From positions 55,913 to 119,912 of the forward strand of contig NZ_SPQS01000024.1 in the NCBI RefSeq assembly GCF_004570865.1: a stretch of DNA of 64,000 bases, written 5' to 3'. Positions 54,267 through 62,625 of the stretch are shown in pieces (the first letter of the stretch is position 1; each line of letters opens with the position of its first letter). The notes under the pieces were generated by a model, which was given only the letters and a program-made list of their open reading frames with translations, made no database searches and was not told where the DNA came from. This DNA is from Bradyrhizobium frederickii. GTDB lineage: Bacteria > Pseudomonadota > Alphaproteobacteria > Rhizobiales > Xanthobacteraceae. The position numbers and the translations under genes are program-made.

Positions 54267-55112
54267 ATGGGTGTGATCATGAAGGTGTTGGTTGTCTTTG
54301 CGCATCCCGAGCAGCGTTCGCTCAACGGCTCGCTGCGGGATGTTGCTGTCAGAGAGCTGGAGGCGCAGGGCCACGACGTGCTTGTGTCGGATCTTTATGC
54401 CCAGGGCTGGACGTCGGACGTCGATCGCGCCGACTTCCTCTCGCTGCCGGCGGATGCGCGGCTCGCGCCCGCCGCTGCATCCAAGCAAGCTTTCGAGACC
54501 GGAACGCTCACTCCTGACGTCAAGGGCGAGATCGAGAAGCTGCTGTGGGCGGACGTCCTGATTCTGCAATTCCCGCTGTGGTGGTTCAGCATGCCGGCGA
54601 TCCTGAAGGGATGGGTCGACCGCGTGTTCGCCTACGGCTTCGCCTATGGCGTCGGCGAGCACAGCGAGAAGCGGTGGGGCGACCGTTATGGCGAAGGCAA
54701 ATTAGCCGGTAAACGTGCGATGCTGATCGTGACGGCTGGCGGCTGGCAGGAGCATTATTCGGCGCGCGGAATCAACGGGCCGATCGACGATCTGCTGTTT
54801 CCGATTCATCACGGCATTCTCTACTACCCGGGATATGCGGTCCTTCCGCCCTTCGTCGTCTACAAGGCCGACAAGCTCGACGAAGCCGGATTCGAGGCGA
54901 CCGCCGACCGTTTGCGGGAGAGGATGAGGACGCTTGCGACGGCCTCGCCCATTCCCTATCGGCGCCAAAACGGCGGCGATTACCTGATTCCGAGCATGCA
55001 GCTCCGCGCCGGGCTCGAGCCTCCAGAGGCGCGCGGCTTCGCGATTCACCTCGCGCGTGCCGAGGCGAGCATCTCGGTCGCGGCGTCCGGCACCAAAGCG
55101 CGATGCGATTAG
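54267..55112 (+). CDS. NAD(P)H:quinone oxidoreductase-like flavoprotein (flavodoxin fold)
   Basis: The 281-residue protein has a flavodoxin-like fold of the NQO1/KefF/MdaB group: VLVVFAHPEQRSLNGSL at the N-terminus, LQFPLWWFSMPAILKGWVDRV in the FMN region, and IVTAGGWQEHYSARGING. It probably reduces quinones or similar electrophiles with NAD(P)H. ATG 54267 or ATG 54279 (MKVLVVFAHP) can start it. It is divergent from a LysR gene, as for many inducible quinone reductases. The last codons (ASGTKARCD) and the TAG stop are read from the composite repeat at 55095-55138, so its C-terminus has been replaced by repeat sequence. Confidence 0.9.
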   Translation: MGVIMKVLVVFAHPEQRSLNGSLRDVAVRELEAQGHDVLVSDLYAQGWTSDVDRADFLSLPADARLAPAAASKQAFETGTLTPDVKGEIEKLLWADVLILQFPLWWFSMPAILKGWVDRVFAYGFAYGVGEHSEKRWGDRYGEGKLAGKRAMLIVTAGGWQEHYSARGINGPIDDLLFPIHHGILYYPGYAVLPPFVVYKADKLDEAGFEATADRLRERMRTLATASPIPYRRQNGGDYLIPSMQLRAGLEPPEARGFAIHLARAEASISVAASGTKARCD

Positions 55113-55138
55113 GATCGTCATCGCGCTTTAGGTTGTTG
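55095..55138. repeat. CTAAAGCGCGATGACG repeat, copy 3 (second hairpin only, inverted)
   Basis: AAAGCGCGATGCGATTAGGA, TCGTCATCGCGCTTTAGG and TTGTTG are the reverse complement of the right half of copies 1 and 2, lacking five bases (TTCAT) in the loop. It overlaps the end of the flavoprotein gene and supplies its stop (TAG 55110-55112). Confidence 0.93.
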
Positions 55139-55203
55139 CCGGCGGACGCGGGGGGATTGACGGTTCGCGGCTGCGTCGATCGACGTTGGAGCCGCGAACG
55201 AGC

Positions 55204-56412
55204 TCACTCCATCACGGTTTTCGTCAGCGTCGAGCGGGCGAATTTCTTCAGCGGCATCGGCTTGCCGAACAGGAAGCCCTGCACGAAGTCGAAGCCGAGC
55301 TCGTTGGCGGCGACGAGGTCGGCGCGGCTCTCGACACCTTGCGCCACCGCGCGCGCGCCATAACCCTGCGCGAGCTCGACGATGTGACGGCACACCGTGC
55401 GCTTGAGCCGATCGTTGCCGCTGCCGGTGACGAACTGGCGGTCGGCCTTCAGCTTGACGAAGGGAATTCGGTCCAGCTCCATCAGCGCCGGCCAGTTGGC
55501 GCCGAGATTGTCGATCGACAGGCCGATATTGTGCAGGCCGACCTCGCGCGCGACCTCGGTCAGGAGATCGAGGTCGCGGATCGCCTCCTCGCTGTCGATC
55601 TCGACCGTCAGGCCGCCGAAGGCCGGATGCGTCGGCACGCGGCGGCAGAGATCGCGCACCGCCTGCGGCTCCCTGAGATAGGAGGCGGGAAGATTGATCG
55701 ACAGATCGACCGGGCTCTGCTGTTCCAGCAGATAGTGCCAGTCCCGCATGGCGCGGTCGATCACGAACTCCGACAGATCGCGCAGATGCGGATCGTGCGG
55801 CTCCGGAATGAAATAGGCCGGCGGCACCACGCCCCAGGTCGGATGCCGCATCCGCACCAGCGCCTCGGCGCCGCTGCGGACCAGCGTGCGCGCGTCGATC
55901 TTTGACTGGTACCACAGCTCCAGCCAGCCGGCATGCAGCGCTTCGCCGACATGGACGGCCGGGCTCGGCGCCGGCTCCTCCGGCAGCAGCATCGCCACCC
56001 GCTCGCGCAGCGCCTCCGCGCCAAAGGGAGTGGTCAGCGGCGGCAGCATGGCCAGGCCATATTCCTCGCCGACCTGCCGCACGGCCCTGACGATGATCGA
56101 CTCGCGCGCGCCGACCGCCAGAACCTTCCCGGCAAAGGCCTCACGCACCAATATCTCCAGAAACCGTCCCGGCTCGATGCCGTCGGTGGCGACGCCGAGC
56201 AGGATCAGATCCGGCAATTCGGTGGCGAGCACCGTCTGCAATTCGTCCGCACTGGCGCATTCGCTGGTGACGAAGCCAAGATCCTCGAGCACTTCGCTGA
56301 GGAAGGCGCGCAAGTGACGCTTGCTGTCGGCCACGCAGGCTCGCGGCGTCACCTTTCTCCGCCCGAAGGTCACAGGCCTTCGTCCGACGAGTTCAACCAT
56401 CCCATCGTTCAT
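55204..56412 (-). CDS. REC-EAL protein with degenerate phospho-acceptor and degenerate EAL active site
   Basis: The 402-residue protein has an N-terminal receiver-like domain (residues about 24-140) and a C-terminal EAL domain (about 155-395). In the receiver the phospho-acceptor position reads LILLGVATDG, Gly73 in place of Asp. In the EAL domain the motif EAL (183-185), Asn240, Glu271, Lys322 and Gln378 are kept, but the double-Asp motif is IDN (Asn302) and the late Glu is Gln (VAQGVES, Gln358). It should therefore not hydrolyse c-di-GMP well and may bind it as a receptor or act through protein contacts. GGGAGTG precedes ATG 56412. It stands alone between a repeat and an AT-rich gap. Confidence 0.88.
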   Translation of the reverse strand: MNDGMVELVGRRPVTFGRRKVTPRACVADSKRHLRAFLSEVLEDLGFVTSECASADELQTVLATELPDLILLGVATDGIEPGRFLEILVREAFAGKVLAVGARESIIVRAVRQVGEEYGLAMLPPLTTPFGAEALRERVAMLLPEEPAPSPAVHVGEALHAGWLELWYQSKIDARTLVRSGAEALVRMRHPTWGVVPPAYFIPEPHDPHLRDLSEFVIDRAMRDWHYLLEQQSPVDLSINLPASYLREPQAVRDLCRRVPTHPAFGGLTVEIDSEEAIRDLDLLTEVAREVGLHNIGLSIDNLGANWPALMELDRIPFVKLKADRQFVTGSGNDRLKRTVCRHIVELAQGYGARAVAQGVESRADLVAANELGFDFVQGFLFGKPMPLKKFARSTLTKTVME

Positions 56413-57102
56413 TTACACCACTCCCGTTCCGTGACGGTTTCATAAACGGCGAGCGTGGGTTCAAATAAGGAGAGCTTCACTTCGTTGTTGAATTATTTGA
56501 GTAACGTTAAACCCTGCAACTCGAGCTAATTTTTCGACGATCTGTTCGAAAAGAATTTGCATACCCTGGCACCGCAGGCGCAACGACGCGCCAGCGTTTG
56601 CAAAATCTCTCGCACGCGATCTCGATAGCGCCTGTTCATCGACGGACGCGGGCGGCGATGAGGTGGTGTGCCCTTTCGAGGCATAATCGATGCATCGGAA
56701 GATTAATCGTAGGCGCTCCTTCGGAATCCGCGGCCGGCGGCGCTCGACAAGGACGGTGAACAGGACCGCGTCGTCGCGGTGGGGTTCAGTCAGATCTGCC
56801 CGATGCTTGTGCGTGGCGAGCGCCAGCGAAGCTGAAGGACCCGCATGCGCGTGGGGCGGGCATGTTTCGTTGACGCTCGCGATGGTTCTGCGACAACGCG
56901 GCCGCGCCTGCGGCCACGGATGTGAAGTGGATCACACGCGTATTGCCGCACTTGCGCTATTGCTCCGCGCAGCCGGTGGTGGGCTGTCGAGGATTGCGAC
57001 AATGACGACACGGCGAATGATTTATTGGTGGTTCAGAATCGTGATGTCAGGGCGATTTCTCGATCGCTTCCTGTGCCTGCCGCGCGCGCAATAGGCGCAA
57101 GA
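56413..57102. other. Long gap upstream of the REC-EAL gene
   Basis: About 690 bp without a supported gene. The part at 56460-56560 is AT-rich (GAATTATTTGAGTAACGTTA and TTTTTCGACGATCTGTTCGA), fitting promoter DNA. A 134-codon frame at 56690-57094 has poor composition, no ribosome binding site and looks random, so I do not call it. Confidence 0.5.
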
Positions 57103-58266
57103 TCAGCTCTGCCCGATCAATTTGCGAAACGCCGCGGCGCCGTCCTGCACCACGTCGCGTCCCTTCCAGGCCAGATAAGTCAGCTTGCCCGAGAGCGTGT
57201 CGTGGCTGCGCAATCGACGCGATCCGAGGATGTGGCCGACATTGGACGGGAAGCGGCTCACCTCGGCCGAGACCAAGGTCGCGATCGCGTCCATCAATTG
57301 CTGAAGGCGGACGCCCCATTCGCAATGCTCGATGCCGTCGATGCGCACCTTGAGCGCATATTCGGTGTCGTAGATGTCGGCGAGCAGGTCGCGGGCGATC
57401 AGCACCCGGTTGTGCCGGAGCGCGATACGAAGCGCGAGGCGCTTGTCGTCGAGACGGTCGAGCACCATGTGCACGACGCAGGCATAGGGCGCTGCGGCGA
57501 CGTCACTGGCGCTCTTGCTCGCGGCAGCCTTGGTGGCGAGACGCACCAATTGCCAGGACGTCGTCAGGCGCCTCGCCACCAGCGCCAGAGCGAAGGGCAG
57601 TGCCTCGGGGTGGGCCTTCTTGAAGGCGTCGAGCTGTGCGGTGACCTGAACCACCTGGCCGTCGTCGAACCTCGCGATCTTCTCGGGCAGCTTTTCGTTG
57701 AACTTCGGCAGCGCATCGCCGGCGCGCAGCACATGCAGCATCTTCCTGACGTCGTCGAAGGCGCTGCGCGAGGCCGTGTATTGGGCGAGCTTGCCGCGTG
57801 CGAACTCGGTGCTGTCAGTCGAAGCGAAGGTGCTCTCGAGAACCTTGACGACCTTGGTCTGGAAGGTCGAGGCGATCTTCAGGACCTCCTTCTGGTTGTT
57901 CACGGCGACCTGCTCGTTGATCGCCTTGATGTAGTCGCGTGCCATGGTCGGCAGCAGGTCGCGGCAGATCCATTCCCAGATCGGCGTGAGGGTATTGCGC
58001 GAGATCCGCCCCATGTTGGCGTGCTCGGGCGCGCCGTCGATCAGCAGCAGCTCGAGCGGGGCGAAGAAGTAGCGCGAAGGGCTGGTGGCGCGCGCCTGGG
58101 TCGATCCGTCCTTGCGAAATTCGGCGCGCAAGCGGGACTGGATGTCGCCCGAACCCGGCATGTCGATGCCGCACAGCTCGAGCCGCTCGAGCTCGCTGAG
58201 CAGACAGCTGCGCGACAGCGGCGTCAGCCTCTGCAAGAATTCCGACAGCCGATCGATCTCGTTCAT
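57103..58266 (-). CDS. Protein of unknown function, 387 residues, mostly helical
   Basis: I do not recognise this protein. It begins MNEIDRLSEFLQRLTPLSRS (ATG 58266), has no signal peptide and no membrane segment, and is rich in predicted helices: TPIWEWICRDLLPTMARDYI, KMLHVLRAGDALPKFNEKL, PFALALVARRLTTSWQLVRL, RLALRIALRHNRVLIARDLL. The open frame continues upstream to 58485, but no conserved-looking sequence is there. It may be specific to Bradyrhizobium-like bacteria. The divergent neighbour is a LuxR-type regulator, and the genes around it are signalling genes, so a link to signalling is possible but not shown. Confidence 0.75.
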   Translation of the reverse strand: MNEIDRLSEFLQRLTPLSRSCLLSELERLELCGIDMPGSGDIQSRLRAEFRKDGSTQARATSPSRYFFAPLELLLIDGAPEHANMGRISRNTLTPIWEWICRDLLPTMARDYIKAINEQVAVNNQKEVLKIASTFQTKVVKVLESTFASTDSTEFARGKLAQYTASRSAFDDVRKMLHVLRAGDALPKFNEKLPEKIARFDDGQVVQVTAQLDAFKKAHPEALPFALALVARRLTTSWQLVRLATKAAASKSASDVAAAPYACVVHMVLDRLDDKRLALRIALRHNRVLIARDLLADIYDTEYALKVRIDGIEHCEWGVRLQQLMDAIATLVSAEVSRFPSNVGHILGSRRLRSHDTLSGKLTYLAWKGRDVVQDGAAAFRKLIGQS

Positions 58267-58581
58267 GGCACGCAATCTTTCGCAGCATTTCCCGCGGGCG
58301 TGCAGGCCCAATGCGTGGAGGCATTTGCGCGCTCTCAACCTCGCCAAGAGAAGCAAGTCGCCGTTAATTATTCCGTAAAAACCGGGGGCCCGGGGTCGAG
58401 CCCGGGCGAATATGGCCCGCCTGCTACCGGAATTCGGCTGGAATTCAACCTTCGCGGGGGCGGCCGCGACCACGCACAAGCACAAATTGTGCCGACGCCG
58501 CCATTTTAGCGCAAAACTGCCGAAATCACCGTAGTCTTACGGAGCAAAAAGTTAACCACAGACCGCCCCCGGTTCCGCTAG
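58267..58581. promoter_or_regulatory. Divergent control region with dyad GCACAA-A-TTGTGC
   Basis: The region lies between the divergent unknown gene and the LuxR-type gene. A perfect inverted repeat GCACAA-A-TTGTGC is at 58480-58492, about 90 bp before the LuxR-type start. It is a good candidate operator. A GGGCCCGGGGTCGAGCCCGG hairpin lies near 58385-58410. No gene is seen. Confidence 0.45.
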
Positions 58582-59214
58582 ATGAGTGACATGGGGTCAC
58601 AGAATGATACGGCGACCGATTCGCGGCCGTCGGAATGGTACGACAGCAGCGCTGCGCCAGCTGAAGAGCTCGATTTCGTCCGCCTGAGCGCCGCCCGGGC
58701 CAAGGCAGCCGACGAAATGGCTGCTGCCATCGCCCGCGAGCTCAACGGCCCCCTGACTGCGCTGCTGCTCTACATGGGCGAGATCAAGCATCACAGCGAT
58801 CAGCTCGCGCCAGTGACCGGCGACCGTGCCTATTTGCAGCAGGTGGTCGAGAATGCGCTGGCACAGACCGAGCGCGTTTGCGGCCTGGTCAAGCAGCTTG
58901 CCGGCCCCGACAAGGGCGGCCTGCCGGTCCCGTCCAGCGGCGCGGACACGGACACGAAGGCCCTGCGCGCACAGCAAGCCCCGCGCGTGCCGAGCGCCGA
59001 GCTCCTCGGCCTGTCGGGCCAGAAGCGCCTCACCAAACGGGAGCGCGAGGTGCTGAGGCTGATCAGCGAAGGATACTCGAACAAGCAGGGTGCGCTTCGG
59101 ATGCAGATCAGTCCGCGCACCTTCGAGAGCCATCGTGCCGAGGCGATGCGCAAGCTCGGTGCTCGCAACACCGCGGACCTGGTCCGCGCGGCACTGCTGC
59201 ATTCAATCGACTGA
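58582..59214 (+). CDS. LuxR-type regulator with an N-terminal histidine-kinase-like dimerisation domain
   Basis: The 210-residue protein has an unusual layout. Residues about 38-108 resemble a HisKA dimerisation/phosphotransfer domain (ADEMAAAIARELNGPLTALL, then YLQQVVENALAQTERVCGLV), as in kinases with ELNQPLTAI. At the position of the phospho-accepting His there is Arg52. No ATPase domain is present. Residues about 145-210 are a LuxR/GerE helix-turn-helix (RLTKREREVLRLISEGYSNK, SPRTFESHRAEAMRKLGARN). It looks like a dimerisation module of a kinase fused to a DNA-binding module. ATG 58582 or 58591 may start it. It may sense or compete with a kinase partner (inference). Confidence 0.85.
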   Translation: MSDMGSQNDTATDSRPSEWYDSSAAPAEELDFVRLSAARAKAADEMAAAIARELNGPLTALLLYMGEIKHHSDQLAPVTGDRAYLQQVVENALAQTERVCGLVKQLAGPDKGGLPVPSSGADTDTKALRAQQAPRVPSAELLGLSGQKRLTKREREVLRLISEGYSNKQGALRMQISPRTFESHRAEAMRKLGARNTADLVRAALLHSID

Positions 59215-59259
59215 GGGGCCCGCCGATGGCGGCCCGGGCCCGGCGAAACCCGGTCGCGC

Positions 59260-59508
59260 TCAGAAATAGTCTTCGGCGAAGGGACGCGCGCGCGAGGCGG
59301 GGCGCAGCGGCTTGGTCTCTTCCTTCGGCTCGTTCGGGATGATCGTGATGGTCCAGCGGGGCGGCATGCTCGATTCCTGCTCCAGCACCGAACGCACAAA
59401 GCCCGTCACCGTCGAGTCGCCAGCCTTGACCGTTGCCATCCGGCCGTTGAACTGTGCGATGCGGAAGCGGCGAACCTCTTTCTGGTCCGCAGTCTCAAAG
59501 GTGAACAT
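59260..59508 (-). CDS. Small conserved-looking protein of unknown function
   Basis: The 82-residue protein starts MFTFETADQKEVRRFRIAQF and has a GRMATVKAGDSTVTGFVRSV stretch and a Pro-rich basic end. GGAGGG lies just upstream on the minus strand, which supports the start at 59508. Codon use is regular. It is convergent with the LuxR-type gene. No domain is recognised. Confidence 0.7.
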   Translation of the reverse strand: MFTFETADQKEVRRFRIAQFNGRMATVKAGDSTVTGFVRSVLEQESSMPPRWTITIIPNEPKEETKPLRPASRARPFAEDYF

Positions 59509-59608
59509 GGAAAACCCTCCTGGTTTGCCGCGACTATCGCCACCTATGATTAGCCATCTCTAAAAATCCCTGGCCGTAGAAGTACGGCGGAAATACACGC
59601 GTGAGTGG

Positions 59609-59983
59609 TCAGCGCGGCTCCTGCGCGCGCGCGGCGGCATAGGTCGCATCCATCAGGTCCAGGAGATCGCGGAATTCGACATCGCCGAGTCTCTCCGCGG
59701 TCTGCTCCAGCGTCAGCGCCAGCGCCGCGAGCCTGACATAGCCGAACGTTCCGGCCGCGCTCTTCAGCGAATGCGCTTCGCGCGCGATCCTGCCATGGTG
59801 CTGCGCGAGCGAAAGCGTCCGGAACAGTTGCAGGCGCGCGGAGGTCTCGCTCCAGAACACCTCGCGCACTTCACGCGCCCCGTCCTCGCCGATCTCGCGC
59901 ACCAGCGCTTCGTATGCGCGCGGCTCGCGCGCGGGCTCGGCATCAAGCGCCTTCTGCGCGGGCGCGACGGTGACGTCAAACAT
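59609..59983 (-). CDS. Hpt-domain phosphotransfer protein
   Basis: The 124-residue single-domain histidine phosphotransferase has the four-helix Hpt motif AREAHSLKSAAGTFGYVRLA with the phospho-accepting His. The C-terminal helices LALTLEQTAERLGDVEFRDL and LMDATYAAA complete the bundle. I start at ATG 59983 (MFDVTVAPAQKA); an upstream frame to 60010 adds nine residues. It probably relays phosphate between a hybrid kinase and a response regulator; the single-domain regulator at 62149-62625 is a nearby candidate partner (inference). Confidence 0.88.
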   Translation of the reverse strand: MFDVTVAPAQKALDAEPAREPRAYEALVREIGEDGAREVREVFWSETSARLQLFRTLSLAQHHGRIAREAHSLKSAAGTFGYVRLAALALTLEQTAERLGDVEFRDLLDLMDATYAAARAQEPR

Positions 59984-60136
59984 GGTCCTGCTGCCTTGAT
60001 CACGGGTCATTTGTCGCGCGGCACGTCCCGGCGCGAGGGCACCCCCTTCTCTAAGGCACTCGAATTTCAGTTCCGGTAGCAGGTCATGAGGTGTTTGCAG
60101 GCCGGCATTAGCCGGCGGTTCACCATGCGAGGCGGG

Positions 60137-60916
60137 TCAGTGCGCGCCGAGCAGCCGGTCGTACTGCGCCTTCACGATGGCGTAGCATTCGCAGGCCGTC
60201 TGGCGCAGGCCGTCGAGGTTGACGATCTGGATGTGCCCGCGGCTGTAATGGATGAAATTGGCCTGCTGCAACGTATTGGCGACCAGCGACACGCTGTTGC
60301 GCCGCGCCCCGATCATCTGTGCCATGGCCTCCTGGGTCAGCAGCAGCCGGTAATCGCCGGACAGGTCATGCGTGTGCAACAGGCAGCGCGCCAGCCGCGC
60401 CTCCACCGCATGGGCGGCGTTGCAGCCCGCGGTCTGCTGGACCTGGGCGTAAACCGCCAGCCCGTGGCGCGTCAGCAAGGTGCGCAGGGTGCTGCTCTGG
60501 TCGGCGGCAATCCGCAGCCGGTCGAGATCCATCACCGACGCAAGGCCTGGAATCAGCACGAGGGCGGTGTTCAACGCGCACGCATCGCCCATGGTCGAGA
60601 GCGTTCCGAGCAAGCTGTCGCGGCCGATCATGGCGACCTGAACGTGTTCGCCCTTGGCGAGCTTCACCACCAGCGAGATGACGCCGCGGTGGAGAAAATA
60701 GGCGCGCTTCAGCGTCTCGCCGGTCTCGACCAGCACGGCGTCATGGGGCAGATCGACCGTTCGCAGGTGCGGACGGATCAATTCATAATCGTCTGCCGGA
60801 AGTGCGGACAGGAAACCGTTGGACGAGCGCACCATCGTTTCCAAAGCTGCCTCCCGTGTCCATGCCGATTGAACGCGCGATGCCAAAATCACGTGCGGCG
60901 CAGCAGCTTCCATCAT
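60137..60916 (-). CDS. Crp/Fnr-family transcriptional regulator (first of two tandem copies)
   Basis: The 259-residue regulator has an N-terminal cNMP-binding-like domain (LPADDYELIRPHLRTVDLPH, HRGVISLVVKLAKGEHVQVA) and a C-terminal helix-turn-helix (LTQEAMAQMIGARRNSVSLV). The usual phosphate-binding GE-RxA motif of CRP is not visible and there are no FNR-type cysteine clusters, so the ligand is unknown. ATG 60916 has GGGGAAC just upstream; a TTG at 60949 would extend it. It is a paralogue of the next gene (shared HYSRGHIQI, C-x-A-x-V-K), which starts upstream on the same strand. Confidence 0.87.
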   Translation of the reverse strand: MMEAAAPHVILASRVQSAWTREAALETMVRSSNGFLSALPADDYELIRPHLRTVDLPHDAVLVETGETLKRAYFLHRGVISLVVKLAKGEHVQVAMIGRDSLLGTLSTMGDACALNTALVLIPGLASVMDLDRLRIAADQSSTLRTLLTRHGLAVYAQVQQTAGCNAAHAVEARLARCLLHTHDLSGDYRLLLTQEAMAQMIGARRNSVSLVANTLQQANFIHYSRGHIQIVNLDGLRQTACECYAIVKAQYDRLLGAH

Positions 60917-60985
60917 GTTCCCCGTGGGATATGTTGGCAATTGGGACAAGATGTCCGCCCCGACGGTCGTTCCCGGATGCTGCTT

Positions 60986-61726
60986 TCATGCCGGCCTACA
61001 ATTGATGGCCCGAGCCATCGGCACCGCTCCCAAGAGGCGGAGATGGTAGAGCTTCACCGTCGCGTGGCACTCGCAGGACGTCGCCTGCAGCGCCCGCGGA
61101 TCGAGGATCTCGATGTGGCCCCGGCTGTAGTGGATGATGCCGGCGCGCTGAAGGTCATGTGCTACCGACGAAATGGCATTTCGCCGGACGCCGATCATCT
61201 GCGCCAGCGCCTCCTGGGTCAGCGGCAGGATCTCACCATGGGACAGCTCGCGGGCGCGCAAGAGCCAGCGCGCGAGCCGCGCCTCGACGGGGTGCAGCGT
61301 ATTGCAGAGCAGCGATTGCTGCGCATGCGCGAGCAAGGACTGCTCTTGACGGATGATCAGCTCGCGAAACGACGCGCTTGCGGCGGCGACGGAGCGGAAG
61401 GCCACGACTTCCAGCACGGAAGCGGTACCGGGAAACAGCACGGCCGCGTCCGACAGCGCGATGCCGTCAGCCAGCGCGGCGCCGCCGCCCACGACGCTGT
61501 CGCGGCCCAGCATCGCAATCTCGATCATCTGACCGTCGGACAAGCCCACTGTGATCGAGACCGATCCGGCATGCGGGAAGTAGACATGTCTCAGCGCGGC
61601 ACCCGCTTCACCCAAGACAGACTTCCTGACCAATTCGACCGTCGCCAGATGCGGACGCAGCAGATCGAACGCCGGCGGGTCGAGCAATTGCAGCAGCTGA
61701 TTGGGCGGAGGTGCGCTCGCGGTCAT
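60986..61726 (-). CDS. Crp/Fnr-family transcriptional regulator (second of two tandem copies)
   Basis: The product is about 246 residues from ATG 61726 (MTASAPPPNQLLQLL); a TTG at 61735 would add three. The sensor domain (HAGSVSITVGLSDGQMIEIA, MLGRDSVVGGGAALADG) is followed by the helix-turn-helix (LTQEALAQMIGVRRNAISSV). The end HYSRGHIEILDPRALQATSC matches the sister protein. It also lacks CRP-type nucleotide contacts and FNR cysteines. The two genes are in line with a gap of about 70 bp, so they are probably a tandem duplication and may be cotranscribed. Confidence 0.87.
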   Translation of the reverse strand: MTASAPPPNQLLQLLDPPAFDLLRPHLATVELVRKSVLGEAGAALRHVYFPHAGSVSITVGLSDGQMIEIAMLGRDSVVGGGAALADGIALSDAAVLFPGTASVLEVVAFRSVAAASASFRELIIRQEQSLLAHAQQSLLCNTLHPVEARLARWLLRARELSHGEILPLTQEALAQMIGVRRNAISSVAHDLQRAGIIHYSRGHIEILDPRALQATSCECHATVKLYHLRLLGAVPMARAINCRPA

Positions 61727-62148
61727 GCAGGTCAATCCGGCGGGTGCGACGGGAAAATTCTGCGGGCGTTCGTCGTTCAGTTGCGCGGCGAACAGATACT
61801 ATTGTAAAGGTTGCAACGGCGTCCTTATACCCGTTAGAGGGCAGACAGACCATCTGATTTGCGGGCGAAATGAGAAGGGCGTAGACTCGCTCGTGAGCGG
61901 AGCGCGTCTCCTGCAAGGGCATGCAGGAAAAAGCGTAGGGGGCCTCATGAGCCGGAAGCGTTGCATCCGTGCCATCGGACGCCGGTTGACCCGCGCCGCC
62001 TCGTCCGTCGAACGAATGACGATTATCCAACATTGCTCTGAACCCAGGCGCGCGATGACCGCGCATCTCATTTCCGCCGTCTCCGTTTCCTCGGTTCGCC
62101 AATGACGTGCGACCATCCCTCTCTTGATCGAAGGCGAAGGAGGAAGGC
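61727..62148. other. Gap between the Crp/Fnr pair and the response regulator gene
   Basis: About 420 bp without a supported gene. Frames at 61701-62105 (+) and 61799-62164 (-) look like chance frames. The region holds promoters for both sides. The motif AAGGAGGAAGG at 62137-62147 is the ribosome binding site of the next gene. Confidence 0.5.
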
Positions 62149-62625
62149 GTGTCCCACGGTCCAATGATTGAATCGCCGAAGCCGGAAGCTCACGAGAGGA
62201 CCGAGAGTCAACCCCATATTCTCGTCGTCGACGACGACCCGATGGTGTGCCTCGCCATCGAGCTCTATCTTCAGCGCAACAATTTTCGAGTGACGATTGC
62301 CGATGGAGGCGAAGCCGGACTGCGCGCTCTCGAAAATGGACAGTTCGACCTGATGATCGTCGATATCTTCATGCCGCACATGCGCGGGTTCGAATCGATC
62401 CGGATCTTCCACGAGCGCGCGCCGGTCGTTCCGCTGATCGCGATGTCCGGCTACGCTTTCGCCGATCTGAATTCGCCTGCACCCGACTTTCTCCGGACGG
62501 CGCTGGAGCTCGGTGCCGCACGCTGTCTGCGCAAGCCGTTCACGCCGCACGCGCTGCTCGCCGCCATCAACGATTGCCTGGCGGAGCATCGTCCCGACGG
62601 CGGCATGGCCGCGCGGTTGGGTTAG
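62149..62625 (+). CDS. Single-domain response regulator
   Basis: The 158-residue receiver protein has no output domain. The acidic pocket is in ILVVDDDPMVC, the phospho-acceptor Asp in DLMIVDIFMPHMRG, the Ser/Thr position in LIAMSGYAF and the Lys in CLRKPFTPH; all active-site residues are kept. GTG 62149 is chosen because the strong site AAGGAGGAAGG ends one base before it; ATG 62164 would leave that site too far away. The partner kinase is not adjacent; the Hpt protein and CheA are near. Confidence 0.88.
   Translation: MSHGPMIESPKPEAHERTESQPHILVVDDDPMVCLAIELYLQRNNFRVTIADGGEAGLRALENGQFDLMIVDIFMPHMRGFESIRIFHERAPVVPLIAMSGYAFADLNSPAPDFLRTALELGAARCLRKPFTPHALLAAINDCLAEHRPDGGMAARLG

Noticed and set aside
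56690..57094. 134-codon frame with a start codon in the gap beside the REC-EAL gene
   Set aside because: Arg/Cys/Ser-rich composition, no ribosome binding site and no motif.
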